64,000 bases of DNA from Variovorax paradoxus (lineage in GTDB: Bacteria > Pseudomonadota > Gammaproteobacteria > Burkholderiales > Burkholderiaceae_C). A model generated the notes under the pieces. It saw only the letters and a program-made list of their open reading frames with translations, had not been told where the DNA came from and did not search any database. The position numbers were made by a program, and so were the translations under genes. Below are positions 26,087-34,739 of this stretch, piece after piece (position 1 is the first letter of the stretch; every line of letters starts with the position of its first letter). The DNA lies in NCBI RefSeq assembly GCF_030811855.1, contig NZ_JAUSRN010000007.1, positions 124,001 to 188,000 of the forward strand, in the 5' to 3' direction.

Positions 26087-27219
26087 CCATCGCCGAAACC
26101 GCTCCCATCCCGCTGCCCGCGGGCATCCGCTCGCGCCAGGTCGACAACGGCAACGGCCTGTCGATGCACGTGCTCGAAGCCGGTTTTGATGCGCCGGGGC
26201 GCCCTTGCGTGCTGCTGCTGCACGGGTTTCCGGAGCTGGCCTATAGCTGGCGCAAGGTGATGTTGCCGCTGGCTGAGGCGGGCTTTCACGTGGTCGCACC
26301 CGATCAGCGCGGCTATGGCCGCACCACGGGCTGGCAGCAAGGCTACGAAGCCGGGCTGGACGAGTTTCGCCTGCTCAATCTGGTACGGGATGCGGCGGGG
26401 CTCGTGTCCGCGCTGGGCCACCAGACGGCCGCGGTGGTGGGCCACGACTTCGGCTCGCCGGTGGCGGCCTGGTGCGCGCTGACCCGCCCGGACGTGTTCC
26501 GCTCGGTCGCATTGATGAGCGCGCCGTTTCCCGGCCCGCCGAACGCTGCGACGGCACCCGTGTTCGCGCAGGCCATCCGGCACCTGCTCGATGGCTTGGC
26601 CGCACTGCATCCTCCGCGCAAACACTATCAGTGGTACTACTCGGGGCCCGAGGCTGACGCCGACATGCGGCATGCACCGCAAGGGTTGCATGCCTTTTTG
26701 CGTGGCTACTACCACCACAAGAGTGCCGATTGGCCGCAGAACCGGCCCTTCGCGCTGGCCGCAATGAGCGCCGCCGAGCTGGCTCACCTGCCCACCTACT
26801 ACGTGATGCGGGCCGAGCAGACCATGGCCGAGACGGTGGCTGCTGAAATGCCCTCGGCCGAACAGATCGCCGCCTGCAGATGGTTGCCCGAAGAGGACCT
26901 GGCCGTGTACACCGCCGAATACGCGCGCACTGGCTTCCAGGGCGGGTTGCAGTGGTATCGCTGCGGCACGAGCGGGCACTACATTCCCGAAATGCTGGCT
27001 TGGTCGGGGCGCACGATCGACGTGCCCGCCTGCTTCATCGCAGGCCGCAGCGACTGGGGCGTGTTCCAGAAGCCCGGCGACTTCGAAGCCATGCAGGCGA
27101 CGGCCTGCACGCAGCTGCGCGGCGTGCACTGGGTCGAAGGGGCGGGGCACTGGGTGCAGCAGGAGCAGCCCGCCGAAGTAAGCCGCCTGCTACTGGATTT
27201 TCTGGCTACTCCGCGATAA
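26083..27219 (+). CDS. Alpha/beta hydrolase, epoxide-hydrolase type
   Basis: A 378-residue alpha/beta hydrolase. The oxyanion motif HGFPEL is at 47-52, the nucleophile Asp122 in VVGHDFGSPVAAW, and the catalytic His near the C-terminus in EGAGHWVQQEQP; WRKVM and cap-domain tyrosines (QWYYSG, YHHKSADWP) fit epoxide hydrolases that open an oxirane by an Asp ester. An Asp nucleophile also fits some dehalogenases, so the substrate is not certain. The ATG overlaps the MerR stop (ATGA). It converges on the HPF-like gene with a 14-bp overlap. Confidence 0.88.
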   Translation: MTIAETAPIPLPAGIRSRQVDNGNGLSMHVLEAGFDAPGRPCVLLLHGFPELAYSWRKVMLPLAEAGFHVVAPDQRGYGRTTGWQQGYEAGLDEFRLLNLVRDAAGLVSALGHQTAAVVGHDFGSPVAAWCALTRPDVFRSVALMSAPFPGPPNAATAPVFAQAIRHLLDGLAALHPPRKHYQWYYSGPEADADMRHAPQGLHAFLRGYYHHKSADWPQNRPFALAAMSAAELAHLPTYYVMRAEQTMAETVAAEMPSAEQIAACRWLPEEDLAVYTAEYARTGFQGGLQWYRCGTSGHYIPEMLAWSGRTIDVPACFIAGRSDWGVFQKPGDFEAMQATACTQLRGVHWVEGAGHWVQQEQPAEVSRLLLDFLATPR

Positions 27220-27565
27220 AGCCCGCGTCCTTGCGGATCGATTCGCGGTCGCGGTGGTTGCTGAGACGGCCCAGCGTGTTGTCGAGCAGGCGCTTGAGCT
27301 TGTCGGCCGCGCCGCGGAAGGCCTCGTCGAGGCTGGTGGCGTGTTGCGTAACTGCAAGCGGTTTGTGGTGGGCAAGGCGGGCTTCCATCACGCAGCACTT
27401 GTCGCCGCCGCCGGCCTTGTCGTGGTTCTCGTCGCTCAGATGCACCTCGACGCGTGTCACGTCCTCGACGAAACGGCCCAGTTGCTGCTTGATCTCGGTG
27501 TCGGCCCAGCGCTCCAGGGCGTCCTTGTTGTTGATGCCGTTGCTCGTGTTGACCTGAATCTGCAT
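27206..27565 (-). CDS. HPF/RaiA-like ribosome-associated protein
   Basis: A 119-residue protein of the ribosome hibernation/RaiA superfamily: an initial beta-strand MQIQVNTSNGI, a central VTRVEVHLSDENHDKAGG (short form VEVHLSDEN) and helix DEAFRGAADKLKRLL matching the beta-alpha-beta-beta-beta-alpha fold. The C-terminal extension found in long HPF is absent, and a Cys-Cys pair lies in KCCVMEARL. It may bind the 30S subunit in stress, but the sequence is divergent from canonical HPF. Start 27565 lacks a strong Shine-Dalgarno; the segment upstream is non-homologous. 110 bp separates it from the CBS gene, same strand. Confidence 0.86.
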   Translation of the reverse strand: MQIQVNTSNGINNKDALERWADTEIKQQLGRFVEDVTRVEVHLSDENHDKAGGGDKCCVMEARLAHHKPLAVTQHATSLDEAFRGAADKLKRLLDNTLGRLSNHRDRESIRKDAGFIAE

Positions 27566-27675
27566 GCCATGTCCCTGCTGATGGATGAACGAGCCCCTAC
27601 TGTGCGCCCGAAACGGAGACCCTGCGCGTAGGCGTCTTCCCCACTTCCGCCGGGCAGGGCCGGGGCGCGGCCTTT

Positions 27676-28104
27676 TCAGCTCCGGATGTAACTGGTGAGC
27701 TGGTCGATCGTCTGCTCGTGCTCGCTGATGATGTCGTCCATCAAATCCTGGATGGAGATCATGCCCACCACCTTGTCGCCGTCGACCACCGGCAGATGGC
27801 GGAACTTGCGTTGGCTCATGAGCGACATGCAGGCCCGGGTGTGGGTCTGCGGGGTCACGGTCATCACGTCGGGCGTCATGATCTCGGAGACCTTCATCTC
27901 CTTGGAGTTCTTGCCCTGCAGGGCCACCTTGCGGGTGTAGTCGCGCTCGGAAAGAAAGCCCACCAGCCGGTCGCCGTCCATCACCATCAGCGCGCCCACC
28001 TCGAAATGCGCCAATGTGGCCAGCGCATCGAATACGCTGGTGTCCGGCGAGGTGCGCCAAGCCGCGGAATCGTGGCGCTTGAGCAGTTCGGAGACGGGTT
28101 TCAT
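27676..28104 (-). CDS. CBS-domain protein
   Basis: A 142-residue protein made of two CBS motifs that together form a Bateman module binding adenosine nucleotides. The pattern is visible in SVFDALATLAHFEVGALMVMDGDRLVGFLSERDY (short form GFLSERDYTRK) for the first and MSLMSQRKFRHLPVVDGDKVVGMISIQDL (short form FRHLPVVDG) for the second. No catalytic domain is attached, as in free-standing energy sensors. Start 28104 is chosen because the domain begins at once; the 154-bp gap upstream holds no recognised element. It runs leftward ahead of the HPF-like gene, a pairing suggesting stress or energy signalling. Confidence 0.9.
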   Translation of the reverse strand: MKPVSELLKRHDSAAWRTSPDTSVFDALATLAHFEVGALMVMDGDRLVGFLSERDYTRKVALQGKNSKEMKVSEIMTPDVMTVTPQTHTRACMSLMSQRKFRHLPVVDGDKVVGMISIQDLMDDIISEHEQTIDQLTSYIRS

Positions 28105-28258
28105 CGCGGTAACTCCATCAAAAAGTTTCGATTCGACCGACGCGTCCACGCGCCGCACTCGGTCAAATGATAGGGGCGATATCGGTGGAACCGCCCCCCG
28201 CGTTGCAAAAACCTCTAGGGGATTGCGCGCGGCCAGCCACCGCGCGCCTCTTGGCGAA

Positions 28259-28858
28259 CTAAGGTGTTGGCACCAGCACGCGGCTGAGTGCCACGGGGTT
28301 GCCCGCGACGGTCTTGACAAGGCCCTTCTCGTCGAAAATCACCTGGTACTCCGACCAGCTGTCGCGCCAATAGCGCCACGTGAGTGCATCCAGGCTGGGG
28401 TTCTCGCCCGCCACCGGGTAGCCGATGGCCATCAGTACCTGTTCGCGCGTCATGCCGGGCGCGACCTTGCCGGCGACGATGGCGTCGCGGACAGCGGGCG
28501 GGAAGGCGGCCATCTTCTGCTTCGGATCTTCGGTCACGACGTAGCGTTTTGCGAAGTCGGCGAGCGTGATGTTGCGGCTGTAGTCGTTCTTGATGCGCTG
28601 GGGCTTGCCGCCGAGATCGGCGTCGAACCAGCGGAAGTCGTAGGCCGTGATGCGCGCCGGCGTGCCCACCGCCACGATGCTCGTACCTTGCTCGTCGTAA
28701 TTGATGTCGCTGATGGAGCTGCCGTAGGTGCGCATGTTGCAGCACAGGTAGCCGCTGATCATCGGGCCTTGCGGCGGCGAGGGGCGCTGCGCATGGACGA
28801 CGGTCGCGGGAAGGACGGTGGCTGCCAGCAGTGCGGCAGCGGCAAGGCGCTTGAACAT
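28259..28858 (-). CDS. Exported protein with BamE/OmlA-like C-terminal motif
   Basis: A 199-residue exported protein. Residues 1-23 are a signal peptide (MFKRLAAAALLAATVLPATVVHA, cleavage before QRPS). The C-terminal part has APGMTREQVLMAIGYP, the SmpA/BamE-like signature, followed by WRYWRDSWSEYQVIF, the usual strand pair. Two adjacent cysteines (YLCCNM) lie near residue 39. It is not a lipoprotein (no lipobox), unlike BamE itself, so function in outer-membrane assembly is not established. Divergent from ylqF across 206 bp, which holds one GCTATG-GAAAA-CATAGC hairpin (28956-28972). Confidence 0.72.
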   Translation of the reverse strand: MFKRLAAAALLAATVLPATVVHAQRPSPPQGPMISGYLCCNMRTYGSSISDINYDEQGTSIVAVGTPARITAYDFRWFDADLGGKPQRIKNDYSRNITLADFAKRYVVTEDPKQKMAAFPPAVRDAIVAGKVAPGMTREQVLMAIGYPVAGENPSLDALTWRYWRDSWSEYQVIFDEKGLVKTVAGNPVALSRVLVPTP

Positions 28859-29064
28859 GGATTTCCCTCGGTGGTTATTGATGATGGCTGCGGGTGCAGC
28901 GCGCGGATTCTAGGGGGCGAAAGCCTCCCAGGTGCAGGCAGAATGGGCATCCAGAGCTATGGAAAACATAGCGGCGTGATCCAGTTCACATTCCCGGTCG
29001 ACAATGCGCACCGGGCATTCGTGCCAACCCCTCCCAGACAGAGCGAAAGAAAGAGCATCCATCG

Positions 29065-30036
29065 ATGGCGATCCAGTGGTTCCCCGGGCACATGTACACG
29101 ACCCAGAAGGCCATCACCGAACGGGTGAAGGACATCGACGTGGTCATCGAGCTGCTCGACGCGCGTCTGCCGGGCTCCAGCGCCAACCCGATGCTGGCCG
29201 AGCTCACTGCGGGGCGACCCTCGCTGAAGGTGCTGAACAAGCAGGACCTGGCCGACCCCGCGCGCACGGCACTTTGGCTCGCGCACTACAACGCGCTGCC
29301 GGCCACGCGTGCCATCCCGCTCGACGCAAGCCAGACCACCCCGGCGCAGGCCATCGTGCGCGCCTGCCATGAGCTCTCGCCCAATCGCGGCGGCATGGCC
29401 AAGCCGATGCGCGTGCTGATCTGCGGCATTCCGAACGTCGGCAAGTCGACCCTCATCAACACCCTGACCGGCAGCCGCAAGGCCAAGACCGGCGACGAGG
29501 CCGGCATCACCAAGCTGGAGCAGCGCATCACGCTGGCCGACGACTTCTATCTGTGGGACACCCCCGGCATGCTGTGGCCGCGCATCGTGGTGCCCAAGAG
29601 CGGCTACAACCTTGCGGCCAGCGGAGCGGTGGGGCGCAATGCCTTCGACGAAGAGGAAGTGGCGCTCGAGCTGCTCAACTACCTCAAGACGCACTATGCG
29701 GCGGGCATCGCGGAGCGATTCAAGCTGGTCGAGCTCGATGCAGCAACCATCGCCGGGATGAAGGACGAGGACGTGCTCGACACCATCGGCCGCAAGCGCG
29801 GTGCGCTGCTGGGCAAGGGGCGTGTCAACCTGCAGAAGGCGGCCGAGATCGTGATGCACGAGTTTCGTGCCGGCAACCTCGGGCGCATCACGCTCGAGAC
29901 GCCCGAAGAGTTCGCGCAGTGGCTCGCGGAGGGGCAGCGCATCGATGCCGAGCGGCAGGCAAAGAAAGCCGCGCGCGGCAAGAAGCGCAAACCGGGCGCC
30001 GAGCCGGCCGAAGGCCAGGCGCCCGAGCCGCACTGA
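29065..30036 (+). CDS. ylqF: Ribosome biogenesis GTPase YlqF/RbgA
   Basis: A 323-residue circularly permuted GTPase. The guanine-specificity motif NKQD (residues 58-61) precedes the P-loop GIPNVGKST (121-129) and DTPGM, the order that defines this permuted class. The N-terminal IQWFPGHM is the YlqF hallmark. The protein acts in late assembly of the large ribosomal subunit. The C-terminus is very basic (AKKAARGKKRKPG), likely for rRNA contact. Start 29065 has a poor Shine-Dalgarno, but the family N-terminus fixes it. It converges on the DUF4139 gene with 16 bp between. Confidence 0.93.
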   Translation: MAIQWFPGHMYTTQKAITERVKDIDVVIELLDARLPGSSANPMLAELTAGRPSLKVLNKQDLADPARTALWLAHYNALPATRAIPLDASQTTPAQAIVRACHELSPNRGGMAKPMRVLICGIPNVGKSTLINTLTGSRKAKTGDEAGITKLEQRITLADDFYLWDTPGMLWPRIVVPKSGYNLAASGAVGRNAFDEEEVALELLNYLKTHYAAGIAERFKLVELDAATIAGMKDEDVLDTIGRKRGALLGKGRVNLQKAAEIVMHEFRAGNLGRITLETPEEFAQWLAEGQRIDAERQAKKAARGKKRKPGAEPAEGQAPEPH

Positions 30037-30052
30037 ACTGTGCGCTCAGCGC

Positions 30053-31693
30053 TCAGCGCATCTGCAGCCGCGCGTCCTTCGGATAGCTGATGGTGTAGTC
30101 GGCTGCCACCCGCGCGGTCTTGCCCGCGTCGAGGTCGAAGCTCCACATCGCGAGGCCAGGCTGCTTGTTCCAGGCCAGTTCACCGGGTTGCGGCGAGAAC
30201 TGCGCGGCCACGCGCACCTGATCGTCGACCGACACCGGGGCGGCCTCCAGCACCTGCACCGCAATGGGCGTGCGGTGGCGGTTCTCGACCACGTAGGCAC
30301 GCTGCACCTTGCGTTCGGCGCGCGAGCCCACGAACCCGCCCGTGCCCTGGCTGTCCTGCTCGGGTTCGGGCTGCACGCGCACCAGTTCGTCGCGGCCGAA
30401 GGAGAGCGTGAGCTTCGAATCGCTGGGCGCGTTCCAGCGGCCGCTGCCCACGAAGTTGCCGTCGCGGTAGAGCTGCAGCGCACCGGCCGGCCACACGCCT
30501 GCAGGCTGCGCAAGCTCGGCGATCAGGAAGGCGCTGGCGTCCACGCGCGGGCTGGTGCGTGCGGCAAGCTTCGCCGTGTCTTCGTGCTGGCCCAGCGCCA
30601 GCGTCACGCGCTGGCCGTTGGACGGCACGTCGATGCTTTGCGGCACCGCGAATTCGGTGGCAAAGCTGTTGTCGAACACGTTCACGTCGAAGAGCGGCTC
30701 CGCAGCCTCGGCCATCACGCGCTTGTCGGCGGACGCCATGGGAGCCGGCGCCGCCATCATGGCGGCCGGCGCCGGGCTTGCCGGTGCACGCTGCGGCGGC
30801 TCGATGCCGATGCGCCATGCGCCGGGCGTGCGGCCCGCGGTTTCGCGGCGCGGCTGGCCGGTGGACAGCACCAGCTTCACGCCGCGCCAGTCTTCGCCCG
30901 TGGCCTGCGCCACCAGGGCTTGGCGCTCGATGCGCACCTTGCGCGTGCCGGTGTCGAGCAGCGCGCGATACGTGGGGGTCCAGCCGGGGCCATTGACCTG
31001 GTAGCTGAGCTTCACGTCGGCATCGGCACTGGCGGCCAGGGTGACGGTCACGGCCACTACCTGCGCGCCGTTGCCCTGTGTGCGCTTGCGCTCGGCCATC
31101 AGCGGGTTCAGTTGGCGGTCGATGTCGGCCTGCTTGCGCTGGATCTGGTGCTGCTTGAGGAGCGAGTCCTGCCCGGCGCGGCGCATGGCGTCGGTCATCG
31201 CGGCAAGGTTGCGTGCGTCCATGGGCGCGCGTGCGCCCTGCGCCGATTCGCCGCCGCCAGAGAGGCCCTTGAGATAGCCCGTCACCATGCCCAGCGCGTC
31301 GTTCTCGGCCTGCAGCGCTGCCTTCTGATCCTCGAGCTCGCGAATGCGGCCGTCGAGCGCGCTGGTGGCGCAGCGCGCCGAAAGTTCGCGCGGCTCGCTC
31401 AGCACCGAGGTCTCGCCCACGCGCACCGATGCCCCGGCCGATACCTGCAGGCTCTGCACGTCGAGCCCCGCGGGCAGGCAGGCGAAAGTGACGGATCGGC
31501 TGCCGGCCGCGACACGCGCCACGCGCTCCACCGTCGCGCTGCCGGGATAAACCTTGACCTGGGTGATGCGTGATGCATCCGGGCCGGTGGGGAGGGCCTG
31601 CGCATGCGCACCGGCGGCAAGCATCAGCCAAGCCGCGGCAATGAAGGTCGCGCGTAGATTGGCACGGGAGAGGGAAGAAGAGTTTGCTTTCAT
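30053..31693 (-). CDS. DUF4139 (MuiA-like) exported protein
   Basis: A 546-residue exported protein. The signal peptide covers roughly residues 10-33 (TFIAAAWLMLAAGAHAQ). An N-terminal DUF4140-like domain (ITQVKVYPGSATVERVARV) leads into a long coiled coil (DGRIRELEDQKAALQAEND), then the C-terminal DUF4139 domain with repeated beta-sandwich strands (VKLSYQVNGPGWTPTYRALL). The family was named from mucoidy inhibitor A, but its biochemical role is unknown. Start 31693 is preferred to the upstream in-frame start because it gives a better signal. Divergent from the PaaI gene over 194 bp with no recognised element. Confidence 0.87.
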   Translation of the reverse strand: MKANSSSLSRANLRATFIAAAWLMLAAGAHAQALPTGPDASRITQVKVYPGSATVERVARVAAGSRSVTFACLPAGLDVQSLQVSAGASVRVGETSVLSEPRELSARCATSALDGRIRELEDQKAALQAENDALGMVTGYLKGLSGGGESAQGARAPMDARNLAAMTDAMRRAGQDSLLKQHQIQRKQADIDRQLNPLMAERKRTQGNGAQVVAVTVTLAASADADVKLSYQVNGPGWTPTYRALLDTGTRKVRIERQALVAQATGEDWRGVKLVLSTGQPRRETAGRTPGAWRIGIEPPQRAPASPAPAAMMAAPAPMASADKRVMAEAAEPLFDVNVFDNSFATEFAVPQSIDVPSNGQRVTLALGQHEDTAKLAARTSPRVDASAFLIAELAQPAGVWPAGALQLYRDGNFVGSGRWNAPSDSKLTLSFGRDELVRVQPEPEQDSQGTGGFVGSRAERKVQRAYVVENRHRTPIAVQVLEAAPVSVDDQVRVAAQFSPQPGELAWNKQPGLAMWSFDLDAGKTARVAADYTISYPKDARLQMR

Positions 31694-31887
31694 AGGAGCC
31701 CCGGTAGTGGATCGTTCCTCCACTCATACGGCGGGGCTTGCAGACCGGGGTTAAAGGGCTGAAAAAAAAGCGCGCTGTCGCCAAGGCAGCTGATCGGGCC
31801 GTGCGCGTCGCCCGCGCGACGGCACGCAGCGGGGCCGCTTCGTAGAGTGGCTTTTTCGATGCTTCATCTTCTTCGTGAAAGACCGCC

Positions 31888-32307
31888 ATGCTCGACACCC
31901 TCAAGGCCATCAACAAGACCGCCGCCTTCAATCGCTGGGCCGGCTTCGAAGTGACCCGCGCCGCTGACGGCGAAGCCGAACTGCGCATGGCGTGGCGCGA
32001 GGAAGACATGGGTCAGTACGCCGGTTTCCTGCACGCGGGGCTCATCGGCGCCATGCTCGACACCGCCTGCGGCTTCGCGGCCGCCACGGTGGCGGGGCGG
32101 GTGCTGGCCTCGCACTTCTCGGTCAACTGCCTCTCGCCCGCACTGGGCCGCGCCTTCATCGCGCGCGGCAAGGTGGTGAAGGCCGGTCGCAAGCAGGTGT
32201 TTGCGACCGCCGAGCTCTATGGCCAGGGCGAGGGCGACAGCCTCAAGCTCGTGGCGACGGGGAGCGCAATTCTGGTTCCGGTGGAAGAGGCCCCTCCGGC
32301 GAAGTAG
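31888..32307 (+). CDS. PaaI-family hotdog-fold thioesterase
   Basis: A 139-residue hotdog-fold acyl-CoA thioesterase. The central motif QYAGFLHAGLIGAMLDTACGFAA (short form GFLHAGLIGAMLDTA) carries His and Asp, the usual catalytic set in PaaI-type enzymes, and SHFSVNCLSP forms the second strand. Such enzymes clear stuck acyl-CoA intermediates. Its last 65 bases overlap the convergent acyltransferase gene. Substrate unknown. Confidence 0.88.
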   Translation: MLDTLKAINKTAAFNRWAGFEVTRAADGEAELRMAWREEDMGQYAGFLHAGLIGAMLDTACGFAAATVAGRVLASHFSVNCLSPALGRAFIARGKVVKAGRKQVFATAELYGQGEGDSLKLVATGSAILVPVEEAPPAK

Positions 32308-33493
32308 CCCGCGGCTCGGCGCGCGTGCGCCGAGGCTTGAGCCCGAACAGCGGCCGCAGCCAGTTGCCGCGCCGGATCAGCCCGTCGGTGAGCGCCCAGC
32401 AGCCGGCGATGGTCAACGCCACCAGCAAGGCGGGCTCCAGCACTGGGCCCAACGCAAAGGGTGCCAGCAGCGCAACGCCGGCAATGATCAGCGTCTGGTG
32501 CAGCACGTACCACGGGTACACCGACTCGTTGACCCAGCGCAGCCACAGCCAGGGCCGGTTCAGATAGCGATGGCCGTAGCCGAGGATCGAGGCGACCGCC
32601 AGCCACAGGTAGAGCATGCGCAAGGTGTCCATCAGTACGCCGGAAGGCGGGCCCTTGGCGCCGAGCCGCAGCGTGATGAAAGTGGCGATCACCGCCGCCG
32701 CCAGCGTCAGCGAAACTCGCCGCAGGCGCTCAAGTTCGCGCCACACGCCCGTGTCCACGCCCATCCAGTAGCCGTACAGAAACACGGTGAAGTAGATGCT
32801 GTGCAGATGGAAGTCGCGGATCAGGTTGTGTGTGGGCGGAAAGTGCCGGGCCAGCAGCATCGTCCAGAGCAGCAGCGGAAGCACCGGCAGCAACAGCAGC
32901 TTCCAGCCGCGCAGCCCGTTGAAGCGCTGGCGCATCCGCTGGCCGGCGGGCGACCTCCACAGCGGCAGCGTCAGCGCGATGATGGCCGTATAGGTGAACA
33001 GATAGGGCAGGTACCAGAGGTGGTTCCAGGTGATGCCGAACTCCGCGCCGGCAAAGGCCTGCTTGGGCCACGGATTGCCCATCGACAGATAGCGCAGCAA
33101 AAACGCGCCGAAGCCCGGCGCCACCAGCCCGTTGGCCACGCCCTCCGCATAGGCCTGGTAGGGCACGATCACCGCCATGCCGAAGACCAGCGGCAGCATC
33201 AGCCGCGCGCCACGGCTACGCAGCAGGCCCCAGGTGCCCTGGTGGCGGCTCAGGAAGCCCAGCGACACGCCCGAGACCAGGAACACCAGGTCCATGCGCC
33301 AGAGGTTGAGCACGCGCATCGGCCACTGCAGCCATTCGGCCGCATGCGGACTCTTGAGGTGCCAGGGCCAGTCGGCCACGTAGTACATCGCCACGTGGTA
33401 CAGGATGACCAGCAGGAAGGCCAGGGCGCGCAGCGCGTCGATGTCGTGGCGGCGGTCGGGTGCTGCGGGCAAGGTGTCAGGGGTTGCGCTCAT
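32243..33493 (-). CDS. Acyltransferase family 3 membrane protein
   Basis: A 416-residue integral membrane O-acyltransferase with about ten hydrophobic helices. The N-terminal RRHDIDALRALAFLLVILYHV is the AT3 signature, with the essential Arg-Ala-Leu and the His of LYHV, and LVFLVSGVSLGF follows. AT3 proteins move acyl groups onto periplasmic polysaccharide, lipid or antibiotic substrates. The C-terminal 30 residues (RRTRAEPRATSPEGP...) are hydrophilic and their codons overlap the PaaI gene by 65 bp in convergent orientation. It is divergent from a membrane LytTR regulator. Confidence 0.88.
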   Translation of the reverse strand: MSATPDTLPAAPDRRHDIDALRALAFLLVILYHVAMYYVADWPWHLKSPHAAEWLQWPMRVLNLWRMDLVFLVSGVSLGFLSRHQGTWGLLRSRGARLMLPLVFGMAVIVPYQAYAEGVANGLVAPGFGAFLLRYLSMGNPWPKQAFAGAEFGITWNHLWYLPYLFTYTAIIALTLPLWRSPAGQRMRQRFNGLRGWKLLLLPVLPLLLWTMLLARHFPPTHNLIRDFHLHSIYFTVFLYGYWMGVDTGVWRELERLRRVSLTLAAAVIATFITLRLGAKGPPSGVLMDTLRMLYLWLAVASILGYGHRYLNRPWLWLRWVNESVYPWYVLHQTLIIAGVALLAPFALGPVLEPALLVALTIAGCWALTDGLIRRGNWLRPLFGLKPRRTRAEPRATSPEGPLPPEPELRSPSPRA

Positions 33494-33654
33494 CGGTCGC
33501 TCCTCGAAAACACTTGGGAAGGAGGGCCGATGGTTGCGTTGTTGCGCCGCGCGCGGTCTTCCCGAGGGACGGATCGCGGCCCTTTTGTGACGAGCGGTGG
33601 CCGGCGGGGGGCGAAATTTTCCCGCAGGGCCCGTGGATCGCGAGAATCCCGGAC

Positions 33655-34560
33655 ATGGGAGATTCCCGAAAAAAAAACCTGTACGAGCGCTATGAACCCA
33701 TCCGCCGCCGCGTGGAAGTGGGGTTCTGGATCGTCTTCATGGCGCTGCAGGCGGTGTTCAACACCGTGGTGGCGCTGGTCGATTCGCGCGGCCGCGCGGT
33801 GCCCCGCGCCACCTGGGAAATTGTCACCTGGGAGGTCTCGAGCCACCTGGTGCTGCTGGCACTGGTGCCTGCCGTGGTGGCCGTCCAGCGCCGGTTGTTG
33901 CCGCTGGCGCGCACCCATCTTCTCCGCTACCTGGCCTGGCACCTGGCGGCAAGCGTCGTCTTCAGCGTTGTGCACGTGGCGGCGATGTTCGCGCTGCGGT
34001 CCATGGTCTACACCGCGGCCGGCGAGCGCTACGACTATGCGGGCTGGACCGGGCACTGGGGCTACGAATACCTGAAGGACGTGCGTGCCTACCTGGCGAT
34101 GGTGTTCGGCATCTGGGTCTACGGTGTCTTCATGCTGCGGCTGCAAGGCGAGGCGCGCGTGCTCGATCCGCCTGAGGCGGCAGCGCCCGAGCCTATTCAG
34201 CCCACCGCACCAGAGCACTCCGTGCCGCCCGCCCGGCCAGAGCGATTTCTGGTGCGCAAGCTGCGGCGCGAATTTCTCATTGCCGCGGGCGATATCGACT
34301 GGCTCCAGGCCGAAGGCAACTACGTCGGCCTGCACGTCAACGGCCACGACTACCTGCTGCGCGCCACGCTTACCGATTTTCTGACCCAGCTCGACCCTGT
34401 CCATTTCGTGCGCGTGCACCGCAGCCACGCGGTCAACCTGGGCCGCGTCAAGGAGATCGAGCCGCTCGACGGCGGCGATGCCCGACTGCATATGGCCGAC
34501 GGCACCACGGTGCCGTGCAGCCGCCGCTACCGCGAAGCCCTGCGCGCCGGCGCGACTTGA
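33655..34560 (+). CDS. Membrane-anchored LytTR transcriptional regulator
   Basis: A 301-residue regulator with an integral N-terminus: four hydrophobic segments between residues 25 and 165 (for example FWIVFMALQAVFNTVVAL and AYLAMVFGIWVYGVFML), then a Pro-rich linker and a C-terminal LytTR DNA-binding domain from about residue 200 (DIDWLQAEGNYVGLHV, FVRVHRSHAVNL, PCSRRYREAL). No receiver domain is present, so it senses or acts from the membrane itself. Such regulators commonly sit beside the gene they control; here the divergent neighbour is the acyltransferase, across 161 bp containing several TTCCCG repeats. Target not proven. Confidence 0.86.
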   Translation: MGDSRKKNLYERYEPIRRRVEVGFWIVFMALQAVFNTVVALVDSRGRAVPRATWEIVTWEVSSHLVLLALVPAVVAVQRRLLPLARTHLLRYLAWHLAASVVFSVVHVAAMFALRSMVYTAAGERYDYAGWTGHWGYEYLKDVRAYLAMVFGIWVYGVFMLRLQGEARVLDPPEAAAPEPIQPTAPEHSVPPARPERFLVRKLRREFLIAAGDIDWLQAEGNYVGLHVNGHDYLLRATLTDFLTQLDPVHFVRVHRSHAVNLGRVKEIEPLDGGDARLHMADGTTVPCSRRYREALRAGAT

Positions 34561-34651
34561 CGGCCCGGCGTGCCTTCGGGTGTCCTGTTCCGGTGCGCTT
34601 CTGAGTCAGAAAGCCCCTTTATGGCCCGAGCCGCACCATCAAGGAGCCTTT

Positions 34652-34667
34652 GGGCACCATTTTTGCT
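34652..34667 (+). promoter_or_regulatory. Sigma-54 promoter upstream of amt
   Basis: GGGCACCATTTTTGC at 34652-34666 matches the -24/-12 sigma-54 pattern TGGCACG-N4-TTGC with the invariant GG (34653-34654) and GC (34665-34666) spaced by exactly ten bases. Transcription would start near 34678, about 60 bp before the amt ATG. A perfect palindrome TTCTGAGTCAGAA lies at 34599-34611, a reasonable enhancer-site distance upstream, although it is not the NtrC consensus. Ammonium transporter genes are commonly nitrogen-regulated, which supports the call. Confidence 0.65.
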
Positions 34668-34739
34668 TTCTTGCGGCGCTGCTCCGAGCAATTCGGGTGC
34701 ATGCACCAATTCAAACCATAAAAACTGCAAGAAGCTCCA

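Noticed and set aside
33559..33668. TTCCCG copies as LytTR direct repeats
   Set aside because: Spacings of about 60, 27 and 17 bp are irregular and do not match the usual LytTR two-site pattern.
34696..34707. GGTGCATGCACC palindrome as an NtrC site for amt
   Set aside because: It lies downstream of the -12 element, inside the leader, and its half-sites are not spaced as in NtrC sites.
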